Assembly (NCBI GenBank): GCA_964448935.1
Contig: CAYVBE010000002.1
Span: 4,672-68,671 of the forward strand
Origin: CAYVBE01 sp964448935
GTDB taxonomy: Bacteria > Planctomycetota > Brocadiia > SM23-32
Length of the DNA stretch: 64,000 bases
Reading direction: 5' to 3'
Made by a program: the position numbers and the translations under genes. This document shows, in pieces, positions 9,380 through 17,871 of this stretch (its first letter is position 1; each line of letters begins with the position of its first letter). The notes under the pieces were generated by a model, which worked only from the letters and a program-made list of their open reading frames with translations, was not told where the DNA came from and made no database searches.

Positions 9380-10241
9380 GAACACGCAAGTGGCCGATCT
9401 GGTCCGCCGCGCCAGGCGGCTCCGGCTGCGGGTGCTCAGGCAGGTGCGCACACACCTTGCCGGCTGCTACGCCAGTGCGTTTCGGGGAGCGGGCATTGAG
9501 TTCGAGAGCGTGCGGCCGTATGAGCCCGGCGACGACGTGCGGCGCATTGACTGGCGCGTGACCGCGCGGCGCCCGACCGTTTACGTGCGGCAGTATCAGC
9601 AGGAACGGGAACTGCGGGTTCTGCTGGCGCTGGACGTGAGCGATTCCATGCACATCGGGCCGGCGGAGGACGCGCCCGTCCGGCGCGCCCTGCTCGTGGC
9701 GGCTGCGCTGGGTCTGGCGGCCGCTGAGAACGGCGACCGCGTGGGCGCCCTGCTGTTCGGGCGGGAGGTGCTGGACGCCGTGCCGACGCGCGGCGGGGAG
9801 CGGCACGTCCTCAGCATTCTGAGGCGGGCGCTGGAGGCCCGTCCGGCCGGACCGGCCACCGATCTGATGCCGCTGCTCTCTCAACTGCGCAACTGCCGGG
9901 GGCACGTGGTGTGCGTGCTGCTGAGCGACTTTCTGACCACGCCTCCCGTATGGCGGCCGGACGTCCGGCGCGCGCTGGCGGGCGTGGCACGCAAGCACCA
10001 CCTGATGGCCGTGCAGTTTCCCGCCTGCGCCAACCTGCCGGCGGGCGTGGTGTGGGACGGCGCGGACCCGGAATCGGGCCAACGCATCCGGCTGGACGCT
10101 TCACGCGGCGAGGATGCCCCCATGCGGCGCCACCGAAGGCGCGTGCGGGAGACGGTGCTCCGGTGCGGCGCGCCGTTCGCGGAGATCGCCCCCGGAACGG
10201 CGCCCATCCCGGCGCTGCACCGTCTGCTGGCAACCCGTTGA
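9372..10241 (+). CDS. DUF58 domain-containing protein (VWA-like)
   Basis: About 289 aa. The DUF58 hallmark GAGIEFESVRPYEPGDDVRRIDWRVTAR is complete, followed by LLALDVSDSM, a MIDAS-like D-x-S-x-S motif at the start of a von Willebrand A-like fold. DUF58 proteins are usually encoded beside a MoxR AAA+ ATPase and membrane VWA proteins and are thought to work with them as a metal- or cofactor-insertion chaperone system; here no moxR is adjacent. The start is non-ATG: TTG 9366 and TTG 9372 are both possible, and 9372 is chosen because GGAA lies about 7 nt upstream. It overlaps the end of the phosphoesterase gene. Confidence 0.85.
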   Translation: MAENTQVADLVRRARRLRLRVLRQVRTHLAGCYASAFRGAGIEFESVRPYEPGDDVRRIDWRVTARRPTVYVRQYQQERELRVLLALDVSDSMHIGPAEDAPVRRALLVAAALGLAAAENGDRVGALLFGREVLDAVPTRGGERHVLSILRRALEARPAGPATDLMPLLSQLRNCRGHVVCVLLSDFLTTPPVWRPDVRRALAGVARKHHLMAVQFPACANLPAGVVWDGADPESGQRIRLDASRGEDAPMRRHRRRVRETVLRCGAPFAEIAPGTAPIPALHRLLATR

Positions 10242-10249
10242 GGGGGACT

Positions 10250-10939
10250 TCAGCCCTCGATTCCCAACCGCTCTTTGCACTCGTCCAGCATCGTGACCGT
10301 GCGGCTGGCGCCCACGCGGGTGACGCCCAGCTCGCGGACCTCCAGCAGCGCGTCCAGGGAGCGCACGCCGCCGGCCGCCTTGACCTGGATGTGGTCGGGC
10401 GAGTATTCGCGCATGAGCTTCAGGTCGTGGTGCGTCGCCCCGCCCGTGCCGTAGCCGGTCGAGGTCTTGACGAAGTCGGGCCCGACCTCGCCGCAGATCT
10501 CGCAGAGCTTCTTTTTGTGATCGTCCTCGAGGTAGCAGTTCTCGAAGATCACCTTGACCAGGGCCTCCTCGGCGTGTCCGCGCTCGACAACGGCAGCGAT
10601 GTCGGCCTGCACGTAGTCCCAATCGCCGGAGAGCACCTTGCCGATGTTCACCACCATGTCCAGCTCTTGGGCGCCGTCCCCCAGCGCGGTCTCCGCCTCG
10701 GCGACCTTGATGGACGTGGCGTGGCCCCCGTGGGGAAAGCCGACCGTTGTGGTCGGCTTGACGCAGGTTCCTTCGAGCATCTCGGCCGCCCGCGACAGGT
10801 AATAGGGTTTGATGCAGACGGTGATCACCTCATACTCCATGGCGATGCGGCAGCCCTCCTCCAACTCCTCGTCCGTCATGACCGGATTGAGGAGCGAGTG
10901 GTCAATCATCTTCGCGATGGCGTCATACGTGTAATCCAT
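10250..10939 (-). CDS. deoC: Deoxyribose-phosphate aldolase
   Basis: A protein of 229 aa, the normal size for DeoC. It cleaves 2-deoxyribose-5-phosphate into glyceraldehyde-3-phosphate and acetaldehyde by a class I (Schiff base) mechanism in a TIM barrel. Visible signatures: IDHSLLNP near the N-terminus, ELDMVVNIG, the Schiff-base lysine in DFVKTSTGYG, and the second active-site lysine in IQVKAAGGVR. The ATG at 10939 has GGAG about 8 nt upstream; an upstream TTG would add six residues. It is the last gene of a three-gene minus-strand unit (oxidoreductase, isomerase, deoC), so it may act on a sugar derivative other than deoxyribose phosphate, but the active-site residues are standard. Confidence 0.93.
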   Translation of the reverse strand: MDYTYDAIAKMIDHSLLNPVMTDEELEEGCRIAMEYEVITVCIKPYYLSRAAEMLEGTCVKPTTTVGFPHGGHATSIKVAEAETALGDGAQELDMVVNIGKVLSGDWDYVQADIAAVVERGHAEEALVKVIFENCYLEDDHKKKLCEICGEVGPDFVKTSTGYGTGGATHHDLKLMREYSPDHIQVKAAGGVRSLDALLEVRELGVTRVGASRTVTMLDECKERLGIEG

Positions 10940-10978
10940 CTCTGTCTCCACAGGCAAAGTAACAGGACTTCCGTCGAA

Positions 10979-11893
10979 TCAGACCACGAACTGACGCAGG
11001 AACCCGGCGCTCTGGCGCAGTGCCCGCTTCCTGGACTCGATGTCCACCTCATAGGCGCGGTCCTCGACCTCCACGCAGACCGGACCGTCATAGCCGACGT
11101 CCGTCAGCACGGAGAAGAACCGCCCCCAGTCCACGTCGCCCAGCCCCGGCAGTTTCGGGGAGTGGAATTCCAGCGGTGTGGCCAGAATGCCCACGTCGTT
11201 CAGCCGCTCCGGATCAACGCGCACGTCCTTGGCATGGACGTGGAAGATACGGTCGGCGAACTCCCGCAGCGGCCGGACGGGGTCTATCTGCTGCCATACC
11301 AGGTGGGAGGGGTCGTAGTTGAGCCCGAAATTCTCGGCCGGTATCTCCTCGAACATCCGGCGCCAGACGGACGGCGAATGCGCCAGGTTCTTGCCGCCCG
11401 GCCATTCGTCTTCGGTGAACAGCATGGGGCAGTTCTCGATGCCGATCCGCACGTCCTTCTCGGCGGCGAACTCGACCAGCGGCGGCCAGACCTGCAGGAA
11501 CCGCGGCCAGTTCTCCTCGACGGACCGCATCGGGTCCCGGCCGATGAAGGTGTTGACCACGCCCACGTCCAGCAGCCGCGCTGCCTCGATCACCCTCTTC
11601 AGATGCTCGGCGTACGTGGCCGATGCCTCGGCGTCCGGCACGAGCGGGTTGGGATAGTAGCCGAGACCGCTGATGGTGACGCCGCTGGATTCCGCCACCG
11701 CCAGCACGCGGTCGGCGTCCGATCCGTCGAAACCCACCACGTCCACGTGCGTGACTCCGGCGTAGCGGCGCTCCGCCTTGCCGGTGGGCCAGCACATCAG
11801 TTCCACGCAGTCGAAGCCCTCTTGAGAAGCGATCTGCATCACTTCTTCCAGCGACAGGTCCGGCAGTATAGCGCTGACAAAACCAAGCTTCAT
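10979..11893 (-). CDS. Sugar phosphate isomerase/epimerase (xylose isomerase-like TIM barrel)
   Basis: A protein of 304 aa in the AP-endonuclease-2/IolE-type TIM-barrel family. The metal ligands can be placed: Glu in IGIENCPM, Asp in [11 protein letters not shown], His in FHVHAKD, and Glu in VCVEVED. Proteins of this type isomerise, epimerise or dehydrate sugars and inositols. The ATG overlaps the stop of the upstream oxidoreductase in an ATGA arrangement, and a perfect AAGGAGGTG site lies just before it inside that gene, so translation is coupled. The pair 'Gfo/Idh/MocA plus isomerase' commonly oxidises and rearranges a sugar; the exact substrate cannot be read from sequence. Confidence 0.88.
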   Translation of the reverse strand: MKLGFVSAILPDLSLEEVMQIASQEGFDCVELMCWPTGKAERRYAGVTHVDVVGFDGSDADRVLAVAESSGVTISGLGYYPNPLVPDAEASATYAEHLKRVIEAARLLDVGVVNTFIGRDPMRSVEENWPRFLQVWPPLVEFAAEKDVRIGIENCPMLFTEDEWPGGKNLAHSPSVWRRMFEEIPAENFGLNYDPSHLVWQQIDPVRPLREFADRIFHVHAKDVRVDPERLNDVGILATPLEFHSPKLPGLGDVDWGRFFSVLTDVGYDGPVCVEVEDRAYEVDIESRKRALRQSAGFLRQFVV

Positions 11894-13056
11894 TCCGCAC
11901 CTCCTTCCACGTCAACCCAGCCGCCTTCGCGGTGGCTCTTCAGGATGGCCTCGCAGAGCACCACCTCGCGGTGGCCGTCCTCGAAGGTGGCAAAAGGCAT
12001 CGCCCCGGTCTGTTGCCGCCCGGCGATGTGGTCGTAGAACGCCCGGAACGACTGCTTGAACGTGTCCGGGAAGCCCTCATTGTGGCCGCCGGGGAAGTTG
12101 GCAAACGGCGCCGCCGGCTCCGAGAGCAGCGCCGGGTCGCGCAGCAGGACTTCGTTCGCCTCGTCCCGGTGCCCTATCCACAACTCGTTGGGCGATTCAC
12201 TCTCCCAGGACAGCGCGCGTTCCGACCCTGCTATCTCGTAGCGCAGGCAGTTCTTGCGCCCGGCCGTGACCTGGGAGACCCACAGAACGCCGCGCGCCCC
12301 GCCGCTGAACCGGAGCATTATGCCGCCGTAGTCCTCGGTGTCAATCTCCACCGGCTCGGTCTCCACGGCCATCTTGTCCACTTTGCCCTTGAAGGTCTCC
12401 ACCTCGCCGGTAGGCCGCTGGCGGATGTCGAAGACGGTGTGCAGGTCCGCGCAGAGCGCCTCCACCTCCAGGTCGGTGATGGCGTGGATCAGGTCCAGCC
12501 AGTGCGTGCCGATGTCGGCCACCGCGCGCAGGTCCCCGCCTTCCTTCTTCAGAACGCGCCAGTTGTAATCGGTCTCGTAGAACAGCCAGTCCTGCACGTA
12601 ACTGCCGCAGACCGAATGGACCTCGCCCAGGCGGCCGTCGCGCATCATCGCCGCCGCCTCCAGGCAGAGCGGATAGAAGCGCATGTTGTAATTGACCGCT
12701 CCCACCAGGCCCTTCTCCTCGGCGAGTTCTACGAGCCGGCCCGTCTCGTCGGAGTTCATGGCCAGCGGCTTTTCGCACAGCACGTGTTTGCCGGCGTTCA
12801 GGGCGTCACGTGCCATGGAAAAGTGCAGGCGGTTTGGCGCCGCCACGTGGACCACGTCCACCTCCTCGTCGGCCAGAAGCTCATCGAGCCCCGTGTAGGC
12901 GGTCTCCAGGCCCATCGCCTCCGCGCCGCTCCGCGACTCCTCCTCGGAGACGCCCAGTATACCCTTGACGCGAACACCGAGGCGCCCCAGCGCCTCCACG
13001 TGCACCGGGCCGATGAATCCCGCACCGATCACAGCACTGGTAAGGTCGTATCGCAT
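11890..13056 (-). CDS. Gfo/Idh/MocA family NAD(P)-dependent oxidoreductase
   Basis: A protein of 388 aa. The N-terminal Rossmann fold has [13 protein letters not shown] for dinucleotide binding. The family signature [13 protein letters not shown] carries the EKP motif and its catalytic lysine. The C-terminal alpha/beta domain contains [11 protein letters not shown], where Asp/His form the substrate site. The reading frame stays open upstream to 13329, but the ATG at 13056 is preceded by GGAGGAG and starts exactly at the Rossmann fold, so it is taken as the start. It is the first gene of the operon with the isomerase and deoC, behind the promoter at 13150-13178. It probably oxidises a sugar or sugar alcohol at a secondary hydroxyl. 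Confidence 0.92.
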   Translation of the reverse strand: MRYDLTSAVIGAGFIGPVHVEALGRLGVRVKGILGVSEEESRSGAEAMGLETAYTGLDELLADEEVDVVHVAAPNRLHFSMARDALNAGKHVLCEKPLAMNSDETGRLVELAEEKGLVGAVNYNMRFYPLCLEAAAMMRDGRLGEVHSVCGSYVQDWLFYETDYNWRVLKKEGGDLRAVADIGTHWLDLIHAITDLEVEALCADLHTVFDIRQRPTGEVETFKGKVDKMAVETEPVEIDTEDYGGIMLRFSGGARGVLWVSQVTAGRKNCLRYEIAGSERALSWESESPNELWIGHRDEANEVLLRDPALLSEPAAPFANFPGGHNEGFPDTFKQSFRAFYDHIAGRQQTGAMPFATFEDGHREVVLCEAILKSHREGGWVDVEGGAE

Positions 13057-13149
13057 GTTGCTCCTCCAAAACGCAGATTCCGAGGCAAAGCAGGCTTTCG
13101 CGCCGCAGCCGGCGAGAGCCGGCCAGGGATCCCCCCACCTCACGTTGGG

Positions 13150-13178
13150 ACTATATGCCGGGCGCCCTCCGCTGTCAA
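13150..13178 (-). promoter_or_regulatory. Promoter of the oxidoreductase-isomerase-deoC operon
   Basis: Minus strand: perfect TTGACA (13178-13173), a 17-bp spacer and TATAGT (13155-13150). Expected transcription start near 13143, an 87-nt leader. It diverges from the rpsR promoter 50 bp away. Confidence 0.7.
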
Positions 13179-13227
13179 GCGCGTAAATGCCGAGGGCGCC
13201 GGAGCGCCCCGCAAGTCGGTTGTTCCA

Positions 13228-13256
13228 TTGACAAAAGCGCCCCGTCGCTATACCAT
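13228..13256 (+). promoter_or_regulatory. Promoter of rpsR
   Basis: Plus strand: perfect TTGACA (13228-13233), 17 bp, TACCAT (13251-13256). An overlapping TATACC at 15 bp is an alternative -10. Expected start near 13264. Confidence 0.6.
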
Positions 13257-13263
13257 GTTCTGT

Positions 13264-13412
13264 GTATCGGGCAGCCTTTGAAGATGCTATTCTGCCCGGC
13301 GACGCCCACCGTCGTGCCGCGGGGTCCATTTCGTCGATTCCGTCGGCGTACCCTTTTGCGCCGGGAGCACCGGCTGAGAGACCTCAACAGAGAGTCCAGG
13401 GAGCCCCCAAAA
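13264..13412 (+). promoter_or_regulatory. Long 5' leader of rpsR with a strong hairpin
   Basis: About 149 nt lie between the predicted transcription start and the rpsR GTG. Near its 5' end CGGGCAG and CTGCCCG form a perfect 7-bp stem with a loop of about 17 nt (about 13268-13298). A second GC-rich inverted stretch follows at about 13356-13376 (GCGCCGGGAGCACCGGC). Ribosomal-protein leaders often mediate autoregulation; whether this one binds S18 (alone or with S6) is inference only. Confidence 0.35.
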
Positions 13413-13652
13413 GTGGCTGCACGAAGAAGAAGAAGAAGTAGTAGTAGACGCACCTCCGGCAAACGCTGCCGATTCTGCCGCGACCAGGTTGAGAAAGTGG
13501 ATTACAAAGATGTGGACAGTCTGAAACGGCTTATGTCGGGCGAGGCTGCCATGTTTGGCAAGAAGCGGTCCGGCAATTGCTCGCGCCACCAGCGCATGGT
13601 CAAAGGCGCTATCAAGCGCGCGCGCTACCTTGCCCTGCTGCCCTACGAGTAA
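13413..13652 (+). CDS. rpsR: 30S ribosomal protein bS18
   Basis: A protein of 79 aa. After a basic N-terminal tail (A-A-R5-S3-R2) it shows the S18 core: KRCRFCRDQVEKVDYKDVDSLKRLM, then GKKRSGNCSRHQRMVKGAIKRARYLALLPY. CxxC with CxxH gives the zinc-binding (C+) form. S18 pairs with S6 on the 30S platform. The start is GTG at 13413 with GGGAG (13399-13403) 9 nt upstream; the open frame extends further back but has no ribosomal-protein character there. The gene stands alone behind its own promoter; in most bacteria rpsR lies with rpsF and rplI, and neither is in this window. The tail is encoded by near-repeated GAA/AGA triplets. Confidence 0.95.
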   Translation: MAARRRRRSSSRRTSGKRCRFCRDQVEKVDYKDVDSLKRLMSGEAAMFGKKRSGNCSRHQRMVKGAIKRARYLALLPYE

Positions 13653-13680
13653 AGGCGCACCCCGCCGGGCCGCCGTGCCG

Positions 13681-13709
13681 TTGACAATCCGCCGCGTCCA
13701 ACCCATAAT
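13681..13709 (+). promoter_or_regulatory. Promoter of the DHDPS-like gene
   Basis: Perfect TTGACA (13681-13686), 17 bp, CATAAT (13704-13709). Expected start near 13716, leaving a GC-rich leader of about 126 nt before GTG 13842. The pilT-like, pseudo-GspE and CvpA-like genes downstream could be read from it. Confidence 0.65.
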
Positions 13710-13841
13710 AAGGCCCGGTCGCCGGGCAGAGCGGCAAAGTGGGCGGGCCTTGCAGTCGCGCGCCGTGGTTGACGCCGCAGCAGTGCCCGGTGGCTTGCGC
13801 AGTTGCCCCGTCTTTCTGCTCAAATCGGGAGTGTAGGCGCC

Positions 13842-14900
13842 GTGGTTGATAATCTTGAAGGTTGCTATACGGCCCTCGCCACGCCTATGAGCGCGGGGCA
13901 GCCGGACGAAGTTGACTACGAGGCCATGCGGCGCCTGGTCGAGTTCCAGGTGGCCGGCGGCGTCAGCGGCATACTGGCCGTCGGCACCACCGGCGAAAGC
14001 CCCGCCCTGAACTGGGAAGAGCACGCCCGCGTCATCATTAAAGTCCATCAATACGTCGCGGACCGTTGCCTGGTGATCGGCGGCACCGGCTCCAACTGCA
14101 CCCGCGAGTCCCTCAGCAGCACCCACCACGTCTGCGAGAACGGCATCGAGGCCGTCCTGCTGGTCGAGCCCTACTACAACGGGCCCAGCTCCATCGAGAT
14201 CCGCAAGGAATACATGGAGCCGGTGGCCCGCGAGTTCCCCGACGTGGAGGTCATCCCCTACGTCATTCCCGGCCGTTCCGGCACGCAGATGCTCCCCGAG
14301 GACCTCGCCCTGCTCGCGCAGGACTGCCCCAACGTCAACTCCGTCAAGGAAGCCAGCGCCGACATCGAGAACATGCGGCGCACGCGCGAGTGCTGCGGCG
14401 CAGACTTCAGCATTCTGAGCGGCGACGACGGCATGACCGCCCGGATGATGACGGACGAAGCCGTGGGAGCATGCGGCGTCGTCAGCGTGGTCTCCAACGT
14501 GGTGCCGGCGGCGGTGCAGCAGATGACGGAGGCGTTCCTCAACGGGGACGAGGAGGAGGGACGGCGGCTGGCCGAGGCGCTGCAGCCGCTGTTCGATATT
14601 GTGACCGTGAAGACGCAGGAGCCCAGCCCCTGGGGGGAGCGCCTGTGCAAGGCCCGCAATCCCCTGCCGATCAAGACGTTGATGTGCCTGCTGGGAATGC
14701 CGGTCGGCGGCGTGCGGCGGCCCCTGGGCAAGATGACACCCGCCGGGCTGGAGGTCGTGGCTCAGGCGGCCAAGAACGTCTGGCAGAAAAACCCGGAAAT
14801 CCTCGAACCGATTGCAGCGGCGTTCGAGGTGGACATCGGGCAGCGCCTGACCGATCCCGATTGCCGCCGGGGTCTGGCCTATGACAGAGGGCAGTTCTGA
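13842..14900 (+). CDS. Dihydrodipicolinate synthase family protein
   Basis: A protein of 352 aa, longer than typical DapA (about 292 aa) through a C-terminal extension. It shows the class I aldolase barrel with VGTTGESPAL (the Thr-Thr of the proton relay), IPYVIPGRSG where DapA has YNVPGRT, and the Schiff-base lysine in VNSVKEASAD. The Tyr and the Arg of the relay/carboxylate site are retained, so 4-hydroxy-tetrahydrodipicolinate synthase (lysine and diaminopimelate synthesis) is possible, but the family also contains N-acetylneuraminate and sugar-acid aldolases. The GTG at 13842 has GGGAG 9 nt upstream and follows a good promoter. It is upstream of, and on the same strand as, the PilT-like gene. 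Confidence 0.85.
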   Translation: MVDNLEGCYTALATPMSAGQPDEVDYEAMRRLVEFQVAGGVSGILAVGTTGESPALNWEEHARVIIKVHQYVADRCLVIGGTGSNCTRESLSSTHHVCENGIEAVLLVEPYYNGPSSIEIRKEYMEPVAREFPDVEVIPYVIPGRSGTQMLPEDLALLAQDCPNVNSVKEASADIENMRRTRECCGADFSILSGDDGMTARMMTDEAVGACGVVSVVSNVVPAAVQQMTEAFLNGDEEEGRRLAEALQPLFDIVTVKTQEPSPWGERLCKARNPLPIKTLMCLLGMPVGGVRRPLGKMTPAGLEVVAQAAKNVWQKNPEILEPIAAAFEVDIGQRLTDPDCRRGLAYDRGQF

Positions 14901-14928
14901 CCCACCCCCAGACGGGAATAAAAGGGAC

Positions 14929-16038
14929 ATGGCAAAGCAGAAGCAAAAAGAGAACATACGGCTGGACGCGTTCTTCAACCAGATGCCCGACCTGGGCGCC
15001 AGCGACCTGCACCTGAAGGCCGACAATCCGCCGTTGTTCCGCGTGGACGGCTCCCTGCACCGCGCCAAATCGGAGGCGCTCTCGGGGGACCAGATAGAGT
15101 CGCTGGTCGGTGAGTTGCTGGGCAGCGAGATGATGGCGGAGCTGTTCGAGAAAGGCAGCGTGGACCTGGGTCGGGACGTGGCCGGCGGTCGGGTGCGCAT
15201 CAACGTCTTTCTGCAGAAGGGCCGCGTGGGTCTGGTGGCCCGCATGCTGGAGGACTACATACCCACGCTGGAAGAGCTGCACCTGCCGGATGCCCTGGAG
15301 CGTGTGGTAGACATAAAGCAGGGCCTTTTCCTGGTTTGCGGCATTACTGGGTCCGGCAAGTCCACCAGCCTGGCATCGCTCATCAACCTGATCAACAAGA
15401 GACACCGCTACCACATCCTGACCATCGAAGACCCGATCGAATACCTGCACCACGACGAAAAGAGCATCGTGAACCAGCGAGAGATCGGGCTGGACTGTCA
15501 GAGCTGGGAGGACGGGCTGCGCGCGGGTGTGCGGGAGGATCCTGACGTGATTCTGGTGGGCGAGATGCGGGACCAGGAGACCTTTCACGCCGGGCTTGTG
15601 GCGGCGGAGACCGGCCACCTGGTGTTCGGCACGCTCCACACCTCCAGTGCCGCCGGCACCATCGGGCGGATCCTGGACCTGTTCCCCACCGAGCGCCACT
15701 CGCTGATCCGCCAGAGCCTGGCCTTCAACGTCCAGGGAATCCTGTGCCAGAAACTCGTCCCCTCTTTCCGCGAGGACATCAGCGTGGTGCCCGCAGTGGA
15801 ACTGATGTTCACCAACGCCTCCATCCGGCAGGCCATCGAGGAAGGCGAGGACGAACGCATCAACGACCTCATCGGCGTCGGCACCCAGGAGGACATGAAA
15901 ACCTGGACCGACTCGTTCGTCGAGATCATCCAGGCCGGCTACGTCGAGAAGAAAGTGGCCATGCAGTACGCCCCCAATAAGGACGCCCTGGCCATGGCCC
16001 TGCGCGGCATAGACGTCGCCAAGCCGTCCATCGGATAA
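14929..16038 (+). CDS. pilT: PilT/PilU-like twitching-motility retraction ATPase
   Basis: A protein of 369 aa, the usual PilT length. The N-terminal PAS-like domain starts with DAFFNQMPDLGASDLHLKA, matching PilT. The ATPase core follows: Walker A GITGSGKSTS, Asp-box ILTIEDPIEYLHH, Walker B VILVGEMRD and His-box LVFGTLHTSSAAGTI, all intact. PilT hexamers depolymerise type IV pili at the inner membrane. The C-terminal DMKTWTDSFVEIIQAGYV is also family-like. The ATG at 14929 starts right at the PilT N-terminus; an ATG at 14881 overlapping the previous gene would add 16 low-complexity residues, and neither has a strong ribosome site. No pilin or PilB/PilC gene is adjacent; instead a membrane-anchored pseudo-GspE follows after 24 nt. 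Confidence 0.9.
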   Translation: MAKQKQKENIRLDAFFNQMPDLGASDLHLKADNPPLFRVDGSLHRAKSEALSGDQIESLVGELLGSEMMAELFEKGSVDLGRDVAGGRVRINVFLQKGRVGLVARMLEDYIPTLEELHLPDALERVVDIKQGLFLVCGITGSGKSTSLASLINLINKRHRYHILTIEDPIEYLHHDEKSIVNQREIGLDCQSWEDGLRAGVREDPDVILVGEMRDQETFHAGLVAAETGHLVFGTLHTSSAAGTIGRILDLFPTERHSLIRQSLAFNVQGILCQKLVPSFREDISVVPAVELMFTNASIRQAIEEGEDERINDLIGVGTQEDMKTWTDSFVEIIQAGYVEKKVAMQYAPNKDALAMALRGIDVAKPSIG

Positions 16039-16062
16039 CTTGTTAACGGACCCCCACGAAAC

Positions 16063-17871
16063 ATGGAAAAGCGACCCGGGCGGAAGGCGGTCTTGCTCGT
16101 AGCAGCACTTTTCACCTTGCTGGTCGTAGGCGCGGACCTGGCGGCCGCCCAGACGGAAGGGACGGAAGCCGCTGCCGCCTCCGAAGCCCCGGCGGAGCCC
16201 GGGCCCGAACCGGCCGCGCCCCCCGCCACGGCTTCCCCGCCCTCAGTACCTCTCTACATGACCCCGGTCTGGCTGCTGCTTTTTGTCGGCGGCGTCGCCT
16301 TCTGGGTCTACGCCACCTCCTGGGTCAGCTTCGACGCCAAAGGCGTCGGTATGGCGGACCGCTGGTGGGCCGGCATCATGCTGGGCGCCGGGCTGGGGGG
16401 AGTCGTCCTCACACTGCTGATCCACGGAGCGGTCTCCCTGCTGCTGATCGCCATCGTGGCCGGCACGGCGATGGCCTACATCAAGAAGCGCAACCAGAAA
16501 GTGCCGGAACAGCACAGAATCTTCGGCGCGGGGCACCGGGCCTCTTTTCTGGACAAGATACCGCTGCTGGGCAAGGTGACCGGAGAATCTTCCGGCCCGG
16601 CCGTCGCGCTCTCCAGCTCGCAGGCCACGCTCGTGAACGAGCAGGGCCAGTCGCTCGACGATTTTCTGCAGGAGCACCCACAGCTTGCCGAAGCAGCCGC
16701 GCGGTTGCAGGATTTCCTTAGCCGGTGCGCCAACGCGCACGGGCAGCAAGCCAGTGTGGTGCCCTATGAGGACGGCTACGTCCTGCGGGTGCTGCTGGAT
16801 GGCGTGCCCCAGAATCTGGAAGCTCTGGACCCCGATACGGCCCGGCAGATGCTCTCCTGCGTCACGGCCTTCCTGGGGCTCAAGCGCCGCGCCGGCGCAA
16901 GCGCGCGGCTGAACGTCGAGTTCGGCGCCGGCAGCGGGGTGGAAGTCGGCGCGCGGCTGCGCTCCGGCGACGCCAGCCCCGCCGTGGTGTTCGACTTCCC
17001 CGAGTGGATGCCCAACCTCTACCAGGAGGGTCTGGAAGCGCTGGGTATGCACACGGCGCTGATCAAGCGGGTGAAGTCAGCCCTCCAGCAGGAGCGCGCC
17101 GCCGTGGTCATTTCCGGCGGACCGCGGTCCGGCAAGACCACCACGCTGCACGCCGCGGTGGACGAGATAGACATCTTCACCCACGAGGTGCTGTGGCTGG
17201 CGGAGGAGCCGGAGCACGATCTGGGCCAGGTCCGGCAGTTCCCGTTCTCCCGCGATGAGGATTTCAAAGACGTCTTCCCGGCCGTCATGCGTGAAGCGCC
17301 GCACGTTATCCTGATGGACGATCTGCAGAAGCCCGCGGAGGCCACGCTGCTGCTGGACTTCGCCGCCCGGGAAGGCAAGGTCCTCTGCGACATCGAAGCG
17401 CACGGAGCCTGCACCGCTCTGGCCCGGCTGGCCAAAATGGTGGACCCGCCGGATACCGTTGGCAAGTCGGTCACGTGCGTCACCTCCCAGGTGCTCGTGC
17501 GCAGGCTCTGCGTGCAGTGCCGGGAGCCCTTCGAGGCGGACCCCGAATCCGTCCAGAAACTCGGCCTCAGCGGCGAGAATCCCACCCTTTACAGGCCGGT
17601 CGGCTGCGAGGCGTGCCTCAACTCCGGGTACCACGGGCGCATCGCCCTGTTCAGCATGCTCATCCTCACCGATCCGGTCAGGAGCGTGATGCGGGAGCCT
17701 TCCGTCACGCCGGCCGCCATACGCAAAGCCGCCGGCAAAAAAGCCTTCAGGACGCTCTACGAAGACGGAATCGGCAAGGTGGCGGGGGGCATCACCACGC
17801 TGGACGAAGTGCGGCGAGTGCTGAGGACCAAATCCCCCAACCGCAAATCAAGGAAAAACGCGAGACAATGA
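16063..17871 (+). CDS. Membrane-anchored, degenerate GspE/PilB-like ATPase
   Basis: A protein of 602 aa with an unusual build. A signal peptide (about residues 1-30, ending AAAQ), an Ala/Pro linker, and three predicted transmembrane helices (about 66-88, 102-118 and 121-140) precede a GspE-like domain. Walker A is present (GGPRSGKTTT, Lys358). The Walker B region reads VILMDDLQ (415-422) instead of the family's ILVGEIRD, and the His-box is replaced by IEAHGACTALARL. The zinc tetracysteine survives (C483/C486 and C515/C518), followed by the usual GYHGRIALFSML. Secretion ATPases are normally soluble, so this looks like a membrane-fused regulatory or divergent paralogue that could interact with the PilT-like protein encoded just upstream. 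Its stop overlaps the next start (ATGA). Biochemical activity is uncertain. Confidence 0.82.
   Translation: MEKRPGRKAVLLVAALFTLLVVGADLAAAQTEGTEAAAASEAPAEPGPEPAAPPATASPPSVPLYMTPVWLLLFVGGVAFWVYATSWVSFDAKGVGMADRWWAGIMLGAGLGGVVLTLLIHGAVSLLLIAIVAGTAMAYIKKRNQKVPEQHRIFGAGHRASFLDKIPLLGKVTGESSGPAVALSSSQATLVNEQGQSLDDFLQEHPQLAEAAARLQDFLSRCANAHGQQASVVPYEDGYVLRVLLDGVPQNLEALDPDTARQMLSCVTAFLGLKRRAGASARLNVEFGAGSGVEVGARLRSGDASPAVVFDFPEWMPNLYQEGLEALGMHTALIKRVKSALQQERAAVVISGGPRSGKTTTLHAAVDEIDIFTHEVLWLAEEPEHDLGQVRQFPFSRDEDFKDVFPAVMREAPHVILMDDLQKPAEATLLLDFAAREGKVLCDIEAHGACTALARLAKMVDPPDTVGKSVTCVTSQVLVRRLCVQCREPFEADPESVQKLGLSGENPTLYRPVGCEACLNSGYHGRIALFSMLILTDPVRSVMREPSVTPAAIRKAAGKKAFRTLYEDGIGKVAGGITTLDEVRRVLRTKSPNRKSRKNARQ

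Noticed and set aside
10236..10260. Terminator between DUF58 and deoC (GAGGG/CCCTC)
   Set aside because: Only five base pairs with a nine-base loop and no T-run.
9911..12037. Long plus-strand reading frame across DUF58, deoC and the isomerase
   Set aside because: Antisense or out-of-frame to three recognised genes, composition is atypical and has no family resemblance.
13842..14900. Certain dapA call
   Set aside because: Key lysine and relay residues fit, but the family is shared by several aldolases, and the protein is 60 aa longer than DapA; no symbol given.
13287..15245. Very long minus-strand reading frame opposite rpsR and the DHDPS-like gene
   Set aside because: It overlaps two well-supported plus-strand genes, has no domain and reflects the GC-rich codon bias.
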